A DNA stretch of 13,359 bases, taken from assembly GCA_964582055.1 (NCBI GenBank), contig CAZOPT010000020.1, forward strand, positions 1 to 13,359. The letters run 5' to 3'. The notes beneath the pieces are model-generated. The model ran no database searches, was not told the DNA's origin, and saw only the letters and a list, made by a program, of their open reading frames with translations. Below, piece by piece: positions 1 through 7,116 of the stretch. This DNA comes from JBKSMP01 sp964582055 (lineage in GTDB: Bacteria; Verrucomicrobiota; Verrucomicrobiia; Opitutales; UBA9783). The translations under genes and the position numbers were made by a program. How positions within the stretch are numbered: position 1 is the stretch's first letter; each line of letters starts with the position of its first letter.

Positions 1-2
1 AT

Positions 3-1367
3 TTAAACATAAAACCGGTTACCAAGATCGATGGTCTATTCCCTGGATTCTTTGCCAATGTTATAACGGTACTTTTCTTCTATTTCCTAGGAGGACGGCA
101 AAGGGTATTTTCAGAAGAAGAATTGAAAAAGATACATAAAAAGGAACAAGCACAAGCAAAGGAACAACTAAACATGCGTGCTTTACAAATGCGCAATAAT
201 GTTATTTTAGGTTTATGCCTCGTGTTTTTGCAATTGATGCCGCTTATATTTGGAAGTGGTGTTTTAACTTATTCAAAATTATTGCTAACGCTTGTAAACG
301 GTACCATGGCGATATTGCTTATTTTCGGAGGATCTTTAGAATTTTTTGCTGAAGAAAAACGCTTCAAATGGCTCAAGTTAACAACTTTATTCTTTTGTTT
401 GCCGGTTACATCAGCTTACCTTCTATTAACATCTAAAGAAAATGGATTAAGTTTGATAACGCTCACATTATCACTCATGGTTATGTTTATGAGTGTCAAA
501 AAAGAACATACCTCAAAATTAATGATTACTAGTGGGTTTATTGGGCTAATAACCTTAGTTACTTTCATACAAATGGGCAACAAAATTAATTGGATAAGTA
601 TGTTTGGTTGGCATCATTTGTTCTATTTGTTAGGGTTCTTAGCTGTTTTATTTTTGATTCATTCTAATTTACGTATACTACAACACGAAAAAACACTAGC
701 TATTTATCACGAACGTTACGATATGGCTCGGAGTTTATCGCATGATTTGATGTCACCCTTAATGGTATTTCACCTGATTGTTGGAAATAAAAAAACGATA
801 GAATTGGATGAAAAAGAAAGCCAAATTCTCAAAAATGTTGCCAATGAAATAGGTAATTATATCGATAATTTTATTGTTGGAAGTTTAAAAAATCACCCTC
901 AATTAAAGCTAGAAGATCTGAACCAATGCGTCATTAACTGCATTGAAAAACAAAAAATTTTACACAAAAACCTCGAAATCCAATTGCAAGCCAATGAAAC
1001 GTTTTTGGCACGCGTCGATTCGATACTTTTGTACAGAATTATCAATAACTTACTCAATACTTGTCAGCATGCCTTACCGAACGGTTGTAATACAATCGTG
1101 ATTTCCATCAACCACGACCTGCTCGGAAACACGCAAATGCTGTTACAGGCTGCTAACGGTAGTTTTTCGGCAAAAGCCATCAATGATATGTTTATCAATG
1201 ACCAAAAATTAGGGGACGAAGTCGAGCTGGGAATCAATTTTCAAGAATATCAACATATTGTTGCCAAATGGCGTAGTAAGTTGGAAATCATTGTTCAGGA
1301 TGATAATGCTACTATCCAAATCCTCTTCCCAGGTAAGGATTGCGATAAACTTCTTCTGCAAGATTAA
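3..1367 (+). CDS. Transporter-linked histidine kinase-like membrane protein (5' end outside window)
   Basis: The reading frame is open from base 3, so the TTG at 123 is not a real start and the gene begins left of the window. The first ~30 residues (IDGLFPGFFANVITVLFFYF) resemble the last helix of SLC5/SSS sodium:solute symporters. A charged linker and about six membrane helices follow (bases ~190-660). Next comes a dimerisation H-box, SLSHDLMSPL, with the phospho-acceptor His at bases 741-743, then an N-box-like segment, INNLLNTCQHALPNG (~1038-1082). The rest of the ATP-binding domain is eroded: the expected D-x-G reads A-N-G, and the GxG motif is reduced to ELG. The architecture recalls CbrA/CrbS sensors, in which a symporter is fused to a kinase. 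It may be a weak or dead kinase. The kinase family call is firm; the symporter part rests on a short fragment. No response regulator is visible nearby. Confidence 0.75.
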   Translation, partial: LNIKPVTKIDGLFPGFFANVITVLFFYFLGGRQRVFSEEELKKIHKKEQAQAKEQLNMRALQMRNNVILGLCLVFLQLMPLIFGSGVLTYSKLLLTLVNGTMAILLIFGGSLEFFAEEKRFKWLKLTTLFFCLPVTSAYLLLTSKENGLSLITLTLSLMVMFMSVKKEHTSKLMITSGFIGLITLVTFIQMGNKINWISMFGWHHLFYLLGFLAVLFLIHSNLRILQHEKTLAIYHERYDMARSLSHDLMSPLMVFHLIVGNKKTIELDEKESQILKNVANEIGNYIDNFIVGSLKNHPQLKLEDLNQCVINCIEKQKILHKNLEIQLQANETFLARVDSILLYRIINNLLNTCQHALPNGCNTIVISINHDLLGNTQMLLQAANGSFSAKAINDMFINDQKLGDEVELGINFQEYQHIVAKWRSKLEIIVQDDNATIQILFPGKDCDKLLLQD

Positions 1368-1394
1368 TATTTGTATTTAAATCCTTAATTATAC

Positions 1395-1418
1395 CAAACC
1401 TGCTATAAAGCAGGTTTG
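1395..1418. terminator. Hairpin between convergent genes, probable bidirectional terminator
   Basis: CAAACCTGC (1395-1403) pairs perfectly with GCAGGTTTG (1410-1418) around the 6-base loop TATAAA. It lies between the stop of the kinase gene (1367) and the stop of sctU (1461), so it can serve both. The T-tract downstream is weak on both strands (ATCTTTAAG on plus), so termination efficiency is uncertain. Confidence 0.65.
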
Positions 1419-1460
1419 ATCTTTAAGAGATGGTGATTAAGCCGTTCTCCTACTCTCTCA

Positions 1461-2528
1461 TTAAAAACCTTCTTCCAAAGCAGCTTGTTCTTCTTCTTTT
1501 TTCTCTTGAACCCAACGAATAACATGTGCTACAGGTTCGATCAATTCTCGAGGAATATAACGGCCTTCCTCAGCTAAATCATATAACGCATGCGCCAAAG
1601 GAACATTCTCCATAATAGGCACATTAAATTCACGTGCAACTTTTTTCATAACTTGTGCTTGGAAGTCAATTCCTTTTGCCAAAACAATTGGTAAAGGTGT
1701 TATAATTTCATTGTAATAAAGTGCTATTGCATAGTGTGTTGGATTAACAACGAGAGCCGAAGCTTTTTTTGTTTTTTGAGCAGGACCACCTTGTAGCAAC
1801 TCTCGGTGAAATTGCTTACGTTTCCCTTTAATCATTGGATCACCTTCAGACTCCTTATACTCACGTTTTATCTCATCTTTAGTCATCATAAGTTGTTTCA
1901 TATGATTATGACGCTGAAAGATAAAATCTAAAAATGCGACAACAACATAAGCAAAACCTACATTCATTGCAAAAGTTTTCATAATACCCGGCAAAATGGT
2001 TATAAAATCTTTAACACGTGTAAAAGGAATTTTTATCAAAGGATCAATCGTATTTTTAATAACAAAATAAAGCAAGATTCCTAAAAAAATAATTTTTGCT
2101 GCAGACTTTAGAAATTCAATTAAGTTTTTTATCGAAAAAATCTGTTTTATTTTTGACATAGGATTTAATTTGTTGATGTCCGGCTTTATGGATTCTCCAG
2201 AAAGTAATAAACCGATTTGCAAAACATTTGCCATAACTGCTGTACAAAAAACAAGTAATACAAGTGGAAGTACCACTTTTACACCAGCCATCAAGCCCAC
2301 GCAAAAAACTTCAAACCAGGCTTCTTCAAAAGGTTCTTTAAAAAAACGTGTTGGCGCAACAATTAATTCCATCATAGTGTCAATTAAGTATTCACGCTTC
2401 AAACCAAAATAAGTAAAAATTACAATTAATAATGCCGTTGAAGTGACATCTTTGCTGTTGGCAACTTGTCCTTTTTTACGCGCATCGCGAATCTTTTTGG
2501 GTGTAGGTTGTTCGGTTTTCTCACTCAT
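1461..2528 (-). CDS. sctU: Type III secretion export-gate switch protein SctU (FlhB/YscU family)
   Basis: SctU closes the inner-membrane export apparatus and switches substrate class after cutting itself. The 355 residues match the family's usual length. The N-terminus MSEKTEQPTPKKIRDARKKG is the family signature. About four membrane helices follow (roughly 30-45, 78-110, 140-158, 185-205), then the cytoplasmic linker with conserved KREYKESEGDP (221-231). The autocleavage motif NPTH is intact at 262-265, with cleavage expected after N262. The C-terminal part (ENVPLAHALY, then IPRELIEPVAHVIRWV) looks more like injectisome SctU than flagellar FlhB, and the neighbouring SctS supports that. It is the last gene of sctS-sctT-sctU, 3 bases after sctT, and ends at the shared hairpin. 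A flagellar origin is the main alternative, judged less likely. Confidence 0.9.
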   Translation of the reverse strand: MSEKTEQPTPKKIRDARKKGQVANSKDVTSTALLIVIFTYFGLKREYLIDTMMELIVAPTRFFKEPFEEAWFEVFCVGLMAGVKVVLPLVLLVFCTAVMANVLQIGLLLSGESIKPDINKLNPMSKIKQIFSIKNLIEFLKSAAKIIFLGILLYFVIKNTIDPLIKIPFTRVKDFITILPGIMKTFAMNVGFAYVVVAFLDFIFQRHNHMKQLMMTKDEIKREYKESEGDPMIKGKRKQFHRELLQGGPAQKTKKASALVVNPTHYAIALYYNEIITPLPIVLAKGIDFQAQVMKKVAREFNVPIMENVPLAHALYDLAEEGRYIPRELIEPVAHVIRWVQEKKEEEQAALEEGF

Positions 2529-2531
2529 TTA

Positions 2532-3323
2532 CTATAACAAAAGCTTAATAAATTTGTCAGCTAACATATGGTTATTAAAGGTAAAACAAAAATAACGCGC
2601 TAAATATGATAAATATAAAATGAAGAAAAACATTGCGAGTTCACTTTTGACAGGCATTGCAAGGAAAAACACATTCAACTGTGGCGCAAAACGCGTAATT
2701 AAGCCTAAACCAAATTCTGCCAAAAATAAAAGGAAGAAAACAGGCCCTCCTAAGAGTAGGATTTTCTCAAACAATTGCGTACCCATTTGAACGTTAAAGA
2801 AAAGAGTACCCCAAGATGGAAAAAGATTAATATTTGAAAATATAGGAATTTGCTCAAAACTAACATAAAGTAATTCAATAATTCCCAAAAAAGCTCCACA
2901 AATAAAAGAAATAATCATAACAAATTTTAGAAGAAAATCCCCTAAAGGGCTTGTTTGTGAATTCGACAGTGGATCAAACATACTTGCCATAGAAGCTCCA
3001 CGTTGGCTATCGATAAGAAATCCTACACATTGTGCAGCATAAAAAATAAAATTGGTCAACCAACCGATAATGGTTCCTAACAAAACTTCTTTTAAAGCAA
3101 ATCCAAAAAAAACAAGTTGATCCTTATAAAGCAAGGTGTAACCATCTGCATAAAACTTAGGTAAAACAAGAAGAGCTAATGCAAGAATGATTGCACGACG
3201 AACTGTTCCTGTTAAATACTGTGAAGAAAAAAATATAGATATAGAACAAAACCCAAGAATTCGGCTACAACAAACCATCAAAATCATCATAAAATCCAAA
3301 AGCGGTTGTATTTGCTCTGACAT
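2532..3323 (-). CDS. sctT: Type III secretion export apparatus protein SctT (FliR/YscT family)
   Basis: This 263-residue, strongly hydrophobic protein has about six to eight membrane segments and the length expected of SctT, part of the SctR5-S4-T1 pore through which substrates enter the needle complex. Family-like features include the N-terminal helix with RILGF (residues ~21-25), VRRAIILALALLVLP (~41-55), and a central GFLIDSQRGASMASMFDPLS (~101-120), matching the conserved 'D.QrG...a...dP' segment of the FliR/SctT family. It starts with ATG directly after the sctS stop, with no spacer, and sctU follows after 3 bases, so translation is probably coupled. The C-terminus is short and hydrophobic. 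Flagellar FliR is the alternative, but SctS next door is of injectisome type. Confidence 0.88.
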   Translation of the reverse strand: MSEQIQPLLDFMMILMVCCSRILGFCSISIFFSSQYLTGTVRRAIILALALLVLPKFYADGYTLLYKDQLVFFGFALKEVLLGTIIGWLTNFIFYAAQCVGFLIDSQRGASMASMFDPLSNSQTSPLGDFLLKFVMIISFICGAFLGIIELLYVSFEQIPIFSNINLFPSWGTLFFNVQMGTQLFEKILLLGGPVFFLLFLAEFGLGLITRFAPQLNVFFLAMPVKSELAMFFFILYLSYLARYFCFTFNNHMLADKFIKLLL

Positions 3324-3596
3324 CTACTTACCGGTCCAATGTTGGATTTGAATGAATATGGTATCCATATATTGAGTCAATGAAGTTCCCATCCAATGAG
3401 CAGTAATCATAATAACAATAGTTATACAGATAAGACGAACTGCAAAACTAAGAGTTTGCTCTTGCACCTGTGTCAAGGCTTGCAGCAAACTTACACCCAA
3501 TCCAACAAATGTTGCTAATAAGATAGACGGCAACGACAATAATAAAACTAATTGCATTGCCTTTGCTGATAAATCTACAACAGTTGACTGGTCCAC
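3324..3596 (-). CDS. sctS: Type III secretion export apparatus protein SctS (FliQ/YscS family)
   Basis: This 90-residue two-helix protein forms part of the SctRST export gate. The helices lie at about 16-40 and 52-72. The connecting segment, LLQALTQVQEQTLSFAVRLI, is the family signature. LSLPSILLAT and QVQEQTLSFA fit injectisome SctS better than flagellar FliQ, which typically has INEQTLSFIPK. The start is GTG at 3596. An in-frame TAA at 3602-3600, only one codon (ACT) upstream, forces the start to lie here or inside the gene, and GTG gives the usual family length, whereas the next ATG (residue 14) would cut into helix 1. No Shine-Dalgarno sequence precedes it. A strong promoter match ends 6 bases upstream (see 3603-3631), which suggests a leaderless mRNA. 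sctR, normally just upstream, is absent from the window. Confidence 0.9.
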   Translation of the reverse strand: MDQSTVVDLSAKAMQLVLLLSLPSILLATFVGLGVSLLQALTQVQEQTLSFAVRLICITIVIMITAHWMGTSLTQYMDTIFIQIQHWTGK

Positions 3597-3602
3597 AGTT
3601 TA

Positions 3603-3631
3603 ATTATAAAGATTCACAATCTAAAAAACAA
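3603..3631 (-). promoter_or_regulatory. Sigma-70-type promoter for leaderless sctS transcript, with a small palindrome in the spacer
   Basis: On the minus strand, TTGTTT (3631-3626), a 17-base spacer and a consensus TATAAT (3608-3603) form a good promoter match. Initiation about 7 bases downstream would fall on the GTG start codon at 3596. The spacer holds a short inverted repeat, AGATT-GTG-AATCT (plus 3610-3622), which could be an operator. AT-rich DNA gives chance matches, but an exact -10 with optimal spacing in a 54-base gap is notable. Confidence 0.5.
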
Positions 3632-3650
3632 GTTTTATCTTTAAAGTAAT

Positions 3651-5966
3651 TTATTTAGATTTCATAACAAAAACACCATTCCAGCTATCTCCTGGAGGAT
3701 TACTTTTCAGATGCTGACAACGTTCTAACAATACGAGAGATGGATTTGTAAAAATTCCCAAATCTCGTCCAGGAATAGTAGGTTCAAGATCTGAAGAACG
3801 TTGAAAACAATCTATTGCTTTATCCCAATTTTGAGATAGATAAAAATGGATCCCTTGCTCAAAAACTTCTACACAATCAAATGTTTTCTCTTTTAATTGA
3901 TGCTTCATACCTAAAAGCTCGTAGACACCTAAAGGCTGTTGACGACCTTTAACAACGATACGATCAATGAAACGAAAAACAAGTGAATTAGGTACTTGTA
4001 AAATTTCTTTATAAGTATCTTCGCAAGCTAAAGTGTAAACACCAAAAGCTTTTGCACCCGATTCACAACGAGCAGCAATATTAACAGTATCACCCATCAT
4101 GGTAAAATTAAAACGTGAAGAAGAACCCATATTGCCCACAACAGCATTTCCAGAACATAAACCAATACGTGTACGCATACTAAAAATTTCTTGTGGCCAA
4201 GATCGACCATCTCGCGTCCATCGCTCACGTAAAACACTTTGTTTTTCTTGGATTCTACAAGCAGCAATACATGCCTTAAGCGGGTGATTTTCTAAATCAA
4301 AAGGAGCACCAAACATCGCTACAACAGCATCACCAATGTATTTATCCAATGTTCCACCTTCTTCAATGATCACATCTGTTACTTCCGTTAAATATTCATT
4401 CATTAATGTAACAAGAAGATCCGGTGGTAACAATTCTGAAAAAGTTGAAAAATTCTGAATATCACTAAAATAAGCCGTTAAATTTCTCTCAACACCACCC
4501 AATTGAGGATCGTTTTGTTGTTCTAACATAGTTGAAACCAACTCAGGCGACAAGTAATTCCCAAAAATGTTTTTTAAGCGATTTCGTTGACGCCTCTCGA
4601 TAACAAGTTGATAAAATGTTCCCAAAGCCAAAAATGTAGACATAGCCCCTAATGGCGTAACAATAGGTAGAAATAAATGAAATGTAGGACTAGCAACACC
4701 AAATAAATAGAAGGTTAACAAAAAGTAAGTTACAATCAATCCAACAAATAAACGGGTAAATTTTAAAAATATTTCTCCATACAAAGTCAAACTAGCCACA
4801 AAGAAATTAAGGAAGAAAACAATTAGGAAATTATTCCATTCAGGTAAATGTGTAATATAATTTTCCCAATAAAGCGTTTTAAACAAATTCGCATGAGCAG
4901 TAATGGATGGCACTTCTTCATAATCTCCCAAAGAACGAATACCATATAATTTTTCATCAAAGGCATTACCTAAAAATACAACAGCATTATCGAATTGTTT
5001 AAAAAATTGGTTAGCTTCTTGCTTTTCAGTCTTTGTACTTGCAGTATTTTCCAAAACATTGAAATACTTTAATATTTGAACTAGGCTAACTTTTTTATCT
5101 TTATTAGATTTCCACGAAGAAAACCAATTAATTTCCATCAATTGCCTTTTAATGAGTGGTACTTTATGCAAAACACTGACATCCTTATCTAAGAAAAGCA
5201 ACAAATGTTCTCCTTCATAAGTTTCACTTTCAGCGTCATCTCCAAAAATATCGATTATACTTTCAGGGTAACTATACTTTTGAAAAGCTTCTAAACCTAA
5301 GGTATAATAAATATGATTTTGGACCCTACCAAACAAAGGTATCCAACGAATACGATCCTCAGGATTATTAGAAATAGACGTATTTAAAAGACCTAATTTT
5401 GTATCGTCACCAACAATATCCTTAGGGGGACAAAGTGGAAATTTTAAACTCTCAAAATTTTCAAATCCACGCATAATAAGCGGCAAAGGTCTTTCATTCA
5501 TTAAATAGGTTTGATCAAAATCTCCTACGCAATTAAATAAAGCACCTAAAATACATTTAGGCGTTTGTTGCAAAAATTGAAAAGAGGTCATCTTATCAGC
5601 AACAACCTTCTGTTCATCGACTAAAGTAGAATAATGTTTATTAAAAAAGAAAACATCTGAAACTAAAACCGATAATTTCGAATATTTTTGTAAGGCATAC
5701 ATCGTTTTCGCATAAAAACTCAACGGAATTGGTGCCTCCCCTATTTGTTTTAAAGAACTCGTATCCATAGTAACAAAAACAACGTTAGGAATGGCTTTGG
5801 ATGTCTTTTGAGCAAGTTTTTCCTCATTTAAATCGCCACGCAAAAGATAACGTAGCTGCAATGTTGACTCCTCTAAACGCCGAATGCAATCAAAACGTGA
5901 AGACCAATGCCATAAAAAGGGCAACACGATGAATGCCAATACTATTTTTATCGTTGTTTTTAACAT
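3651..5966 (-). CDS. CHASE2-domain class III adenylate cyclase
   Basis: This membrane-bound sensor makes cAMP from ATP. The 771 residues read as an N-terminal signal anchor (~5-20), a large extracytoplasmic CHASE2-type sensing region (~30-370), three membrane helices (~377-397, 403-424, 430-453) and a cytoplasmic cyclase domain (~485-685). Both metal-binding aspartates are present: D502 in YFSDIQNFSTFSE and D546 in DKYIGDAVVAMFG. K542 and D626 (MMGDTVNIAAR) are the adenine-selecting pair, and N629 and R633 are the transition-state pair, so it should be an active adenylate rather than guanylate cyclase. A TPR-like helical tail (~700-750) ends the protein. A promoter match lies 44 bases upstream. 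sctS begins 54 bases after the stop with no convincing terminator between, so partial co-transcription with the secretion genes is possible. Confidence 0.9.
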   Translation of the reverse strand: MLKTTIKIVLAFIVLPFLWHWSSRFDCIRRLEESTLQLRYLLRGDLNEEKLAQKTSKAIPNVVFVTMDTSSLKQIGEAPIPLSFYAKTMYALQKYSKLSVLVSDVFFFNKHYSTLVDEQKVVADKMTSFQFLQQTPKCILGALFNCVGDFDQTYLMNERPLPLIMRGFENFESLKFPLCPPKDIVGDDTKLGLLNTSISNNPEDRIRWIPLFGRVQNHIYYTLGLEAFQKYSYPESIIDIFGDDAESETYEGEHLLLFLDKDVSVLHKVPLIKRQLMEINWFSSWKSNKDKKVSLVQILKYFNVLENTASTKTEKQEANQFFKQFDNAVVFLGNAFDEKLYGIRSLGDYEEVPSITAHANLFKTLYWENYITHLPEWNNFLIVFFLNFFVASLTLYGEIFLKFTRLFVGLIVTYFLLTFYLFGVASPTFHLFLPIVTPLGAMSTFLALGTFYQLVIERRQRNRLKNIFGNYLSPELVSTMLEQQNDPQLGGVERNLTAYFSDIQNFSTFSELLPPDLLVTLMNEYLTEVTDVIIEEGGTLDKYIGDAVVAMFGAPFDLENHPLKACIAACRIQEKQSVLRERWTRDGRSWPQEIFSMRTRIGLCSGNAVVGNMGSSSRFNFTMMGDTVNIAARCESGAKAFGVYTLACEDTYKEILQVPNSLVFRFIDRIVVKGRQQPLGVYELLGMKHQLKEKTFDCVEVFEQGIHFYLSQNWDKAIDCFQRSSDLEPTIPGRDLGIFTNPSLVLLERCQHLKSNPPGDSWNGVFVMKSK

Positions 5967-6009
5967 AAGTGTCCAAAATATTATTGTAAAAACTCAAATT
6001 GTTTCTAAA

Positions 6010-6038
6010 AGTATACTAAAACAAACAATAAAATACAA
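6010..6038 (-). promoter_or_regulatory. Sigma-70-type promoter for the adenylate cyclase gene
   Basis: Minus strand TTGTAT (6038-6033), 17-base spacer, TATACT (6015-6010). Predicted initiation is near 6003, giving a leader of about 37 bases before the ATG at 5966. It sits in the 80-base divergent gap shared with tadA. I could not find an equally good promoter pointing towards tadA. Confidence 0.45.
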
Positions 6039-6046
6039 TACTTTTC

Positions 6047-6556
6047 ATGCAATTCATTCCAAAATGTCCATTTTTACCATTTGATGAAACTGTTTCTAAT
6101 CCTAATAACGACAGTTTTTTCATGTGTTGTGCCTTTAATGAAGCGCTAAAAGCTTGGCATTCGGGCGAAATTCCTATCGGTGCTATTGGGGTCATCAACG
6201 GAGAAATTGTTGCACGAGCTTACAATTGCGTCGAAGCGAGAAAAGATGCAACTGCTCATGCTGAAATGGAAATTATACGTTATTTATCACAGAAAAAAGG
6301 TGATTGGCGCTTATCAGACCTTACCCTTTATATTACCAAAGAACCCTGTCCTATGTGCAGCGGAGCCATTTATAAATCACGTATTTCTCGAGTCATCCTT
6401 GGCGCTTTCGATACAATCCAAGGTTGTTTAGGTGGCCGCATCCATTTTAACACAAGTTTACATCTTTATCATCAAGTACAGGTTGATTACGAACCTCTAG
6501 ACGGTATCTGTGAAAACATGATAAAAACTTTTTTTAAATTGCGAAGAAAACATTAA
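6047..6556 (+). CDS. tadA: tRNA-specific adenosine deaminase TadA
   Basis: TadA deaminates the wobble adenosine A34 to inosine in tRNA-Arg(ACG), an essential decoding step. The 169 residues carry the deaminase zinc site: HAE at 71-73 (H71 zinc ligand, E73 proton shuttle) and PCPMC at 100-104 (C101 and C104 zinc ligands). The downstream GAFDTIQGCLGGRIHF (~119-134) matches the TadA pattern rather than cytidine or guanine deaminases. The family core begins near residue 22 (DSFFMCCAFNEALKA), so the first ~21 residues are an extension. An in-frame stop at 6029 limits the start, and the next ATG (residue 26) would trim the first helix, so 6047 is preferred although no ribosome-binding site is obvious. 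It stands alone on the plus strand between two minus-strand blocks. Confidence 0.92.
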   Translation: MQFIPKCPFLPFDETVSNPNNDSFFMCCAFNEALKAWHSGEIPIGAIGVINGEIVARAYNCVEARKDATAHAEMEIIRYLSQKKGDWRLSDLTLYITKEPCPMCSGAIYKSRISRVILGAFDTIQGCLGGRIHFNTSLHLYHQVQVDYEPLDGICENMIKTFFKLRRKH

Positions 6557-6619
6557 AGGGAACTAACCCCCCTTCAATAACTTTTATTTATTGCACAATG
6601 AATAAAAATTTTAAGAAAA

Positions 6620-6651
6620 TTTGAGGAGTTTTTTATAAAAAATCCCTCAAA
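6620..6651. terminator. Hairpin between convergent tadA and the pseudopilin gene
   Basis: TTTGAGG (6620-6626) pairs with CCTCAAA (6645-6651). The inner part continues after two imperfect positions as TTTTTT/AAAAAA. A T-rich stretch (TAATTTTTTATT) follows on plus, and TTTTCTTAAAATTTTT on minus. It probably ends tadA transcription and the long minus-strand operon. The rest of the 104-base gap is AT-rich without other visible signals. Confidence 0.6.
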
Positions 6652-6660
6652 AATAATTTT

Positions 6661-7113
6661 TTATTCAAATTCGATCACATAAAGAACCTGTGTCCCATGT
6701 ATCGTTTTTCCAGGATGACCTTCTAAAGCATCCGAAACATCCTTTTCCTTACATAGAAAAAAATATAATTTAACAGAATGTGGATACTGCTTTTCTTGAA
6801 TTTCCTGCGCAGTAAAACGACAAAAATTGGAACGATTTTCCGTCTTCGTGTTAAAAAAGTCTACAAATGATGAAAAACACTGAGTTAAATCAAACCAGGC
6901 ATCTACAGGAAAACCCTTCGGATAGGCATCAAAAGCTTCAAAATAATCCAAAAATGCATTCTGATACCGCACTACATCTGCTTGTACACTTATTTGTAGA
7001 GACTTCTTATTCAAATGATTACCCAATGGGAACAATAACCCCATTACGGAAGTGATTATCAACAGTACAATGAGTAATTCAATAAGGGTAAAACCTTGTT
7101 CTAAGCGCTTCAT
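6661..7113 (-). CDS. Type IV pilin-like / type II secretion pseudopilin protein
   Basis: The N-terminus carries a class III prepilin signal: short basic leader MKRLEQG, then FTLIELLIVLLIITSVMGLL. Prepilin peptidase would cut after G7 and methylate the new F8, with the conserved Glu at mature position 5 (E12). The hydrophobic helix (8-30) is followed by a helix-rich stretch and a compact C-terminal domain to residue 150 containing three cysteines. That fits a minor pseudopilin (GspG/GspH-like in size) or a general PulG-type protein; the head is not specific enough to name. It starts 3 bases after the trpS stop and is the last gene of the long minus operon. No other pilus or type II secretion gene is in view, so its partners must be encoded elsewhere. 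Confidence 0.8.
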   Translation of the reverse strand: MKRLEQGFTLIELLIVLLIITSVMGLLFPLGNHLNKKSLQISVQADVVRYQNAFLDYFEAFDAYPKGFPVDAWFDLTQCFSSFVDFFNTKTENRSNFCRFTAQEIQEKQYPHSVKLYFFLCKEKDVSDALEGHPGKTIHGTQVLYVIEFE

Positions 7114-7116
7114 AGC

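Noticed and set aside
123..1367. Taking TTG at 123 as the start of the kinase-like gene
   Set aside because: The same frame is open back to base 3 and encodes a plausible membrane helix, so the gene is truncated by the window edge.
2532..3596. Calling the export genes flagellar fliQ/fliR/flhB
   Set aside because: SctS and the SctU C-terminus look more like injectisome proteins, and no flagellar gene is near. Not fully excluded without a tree.
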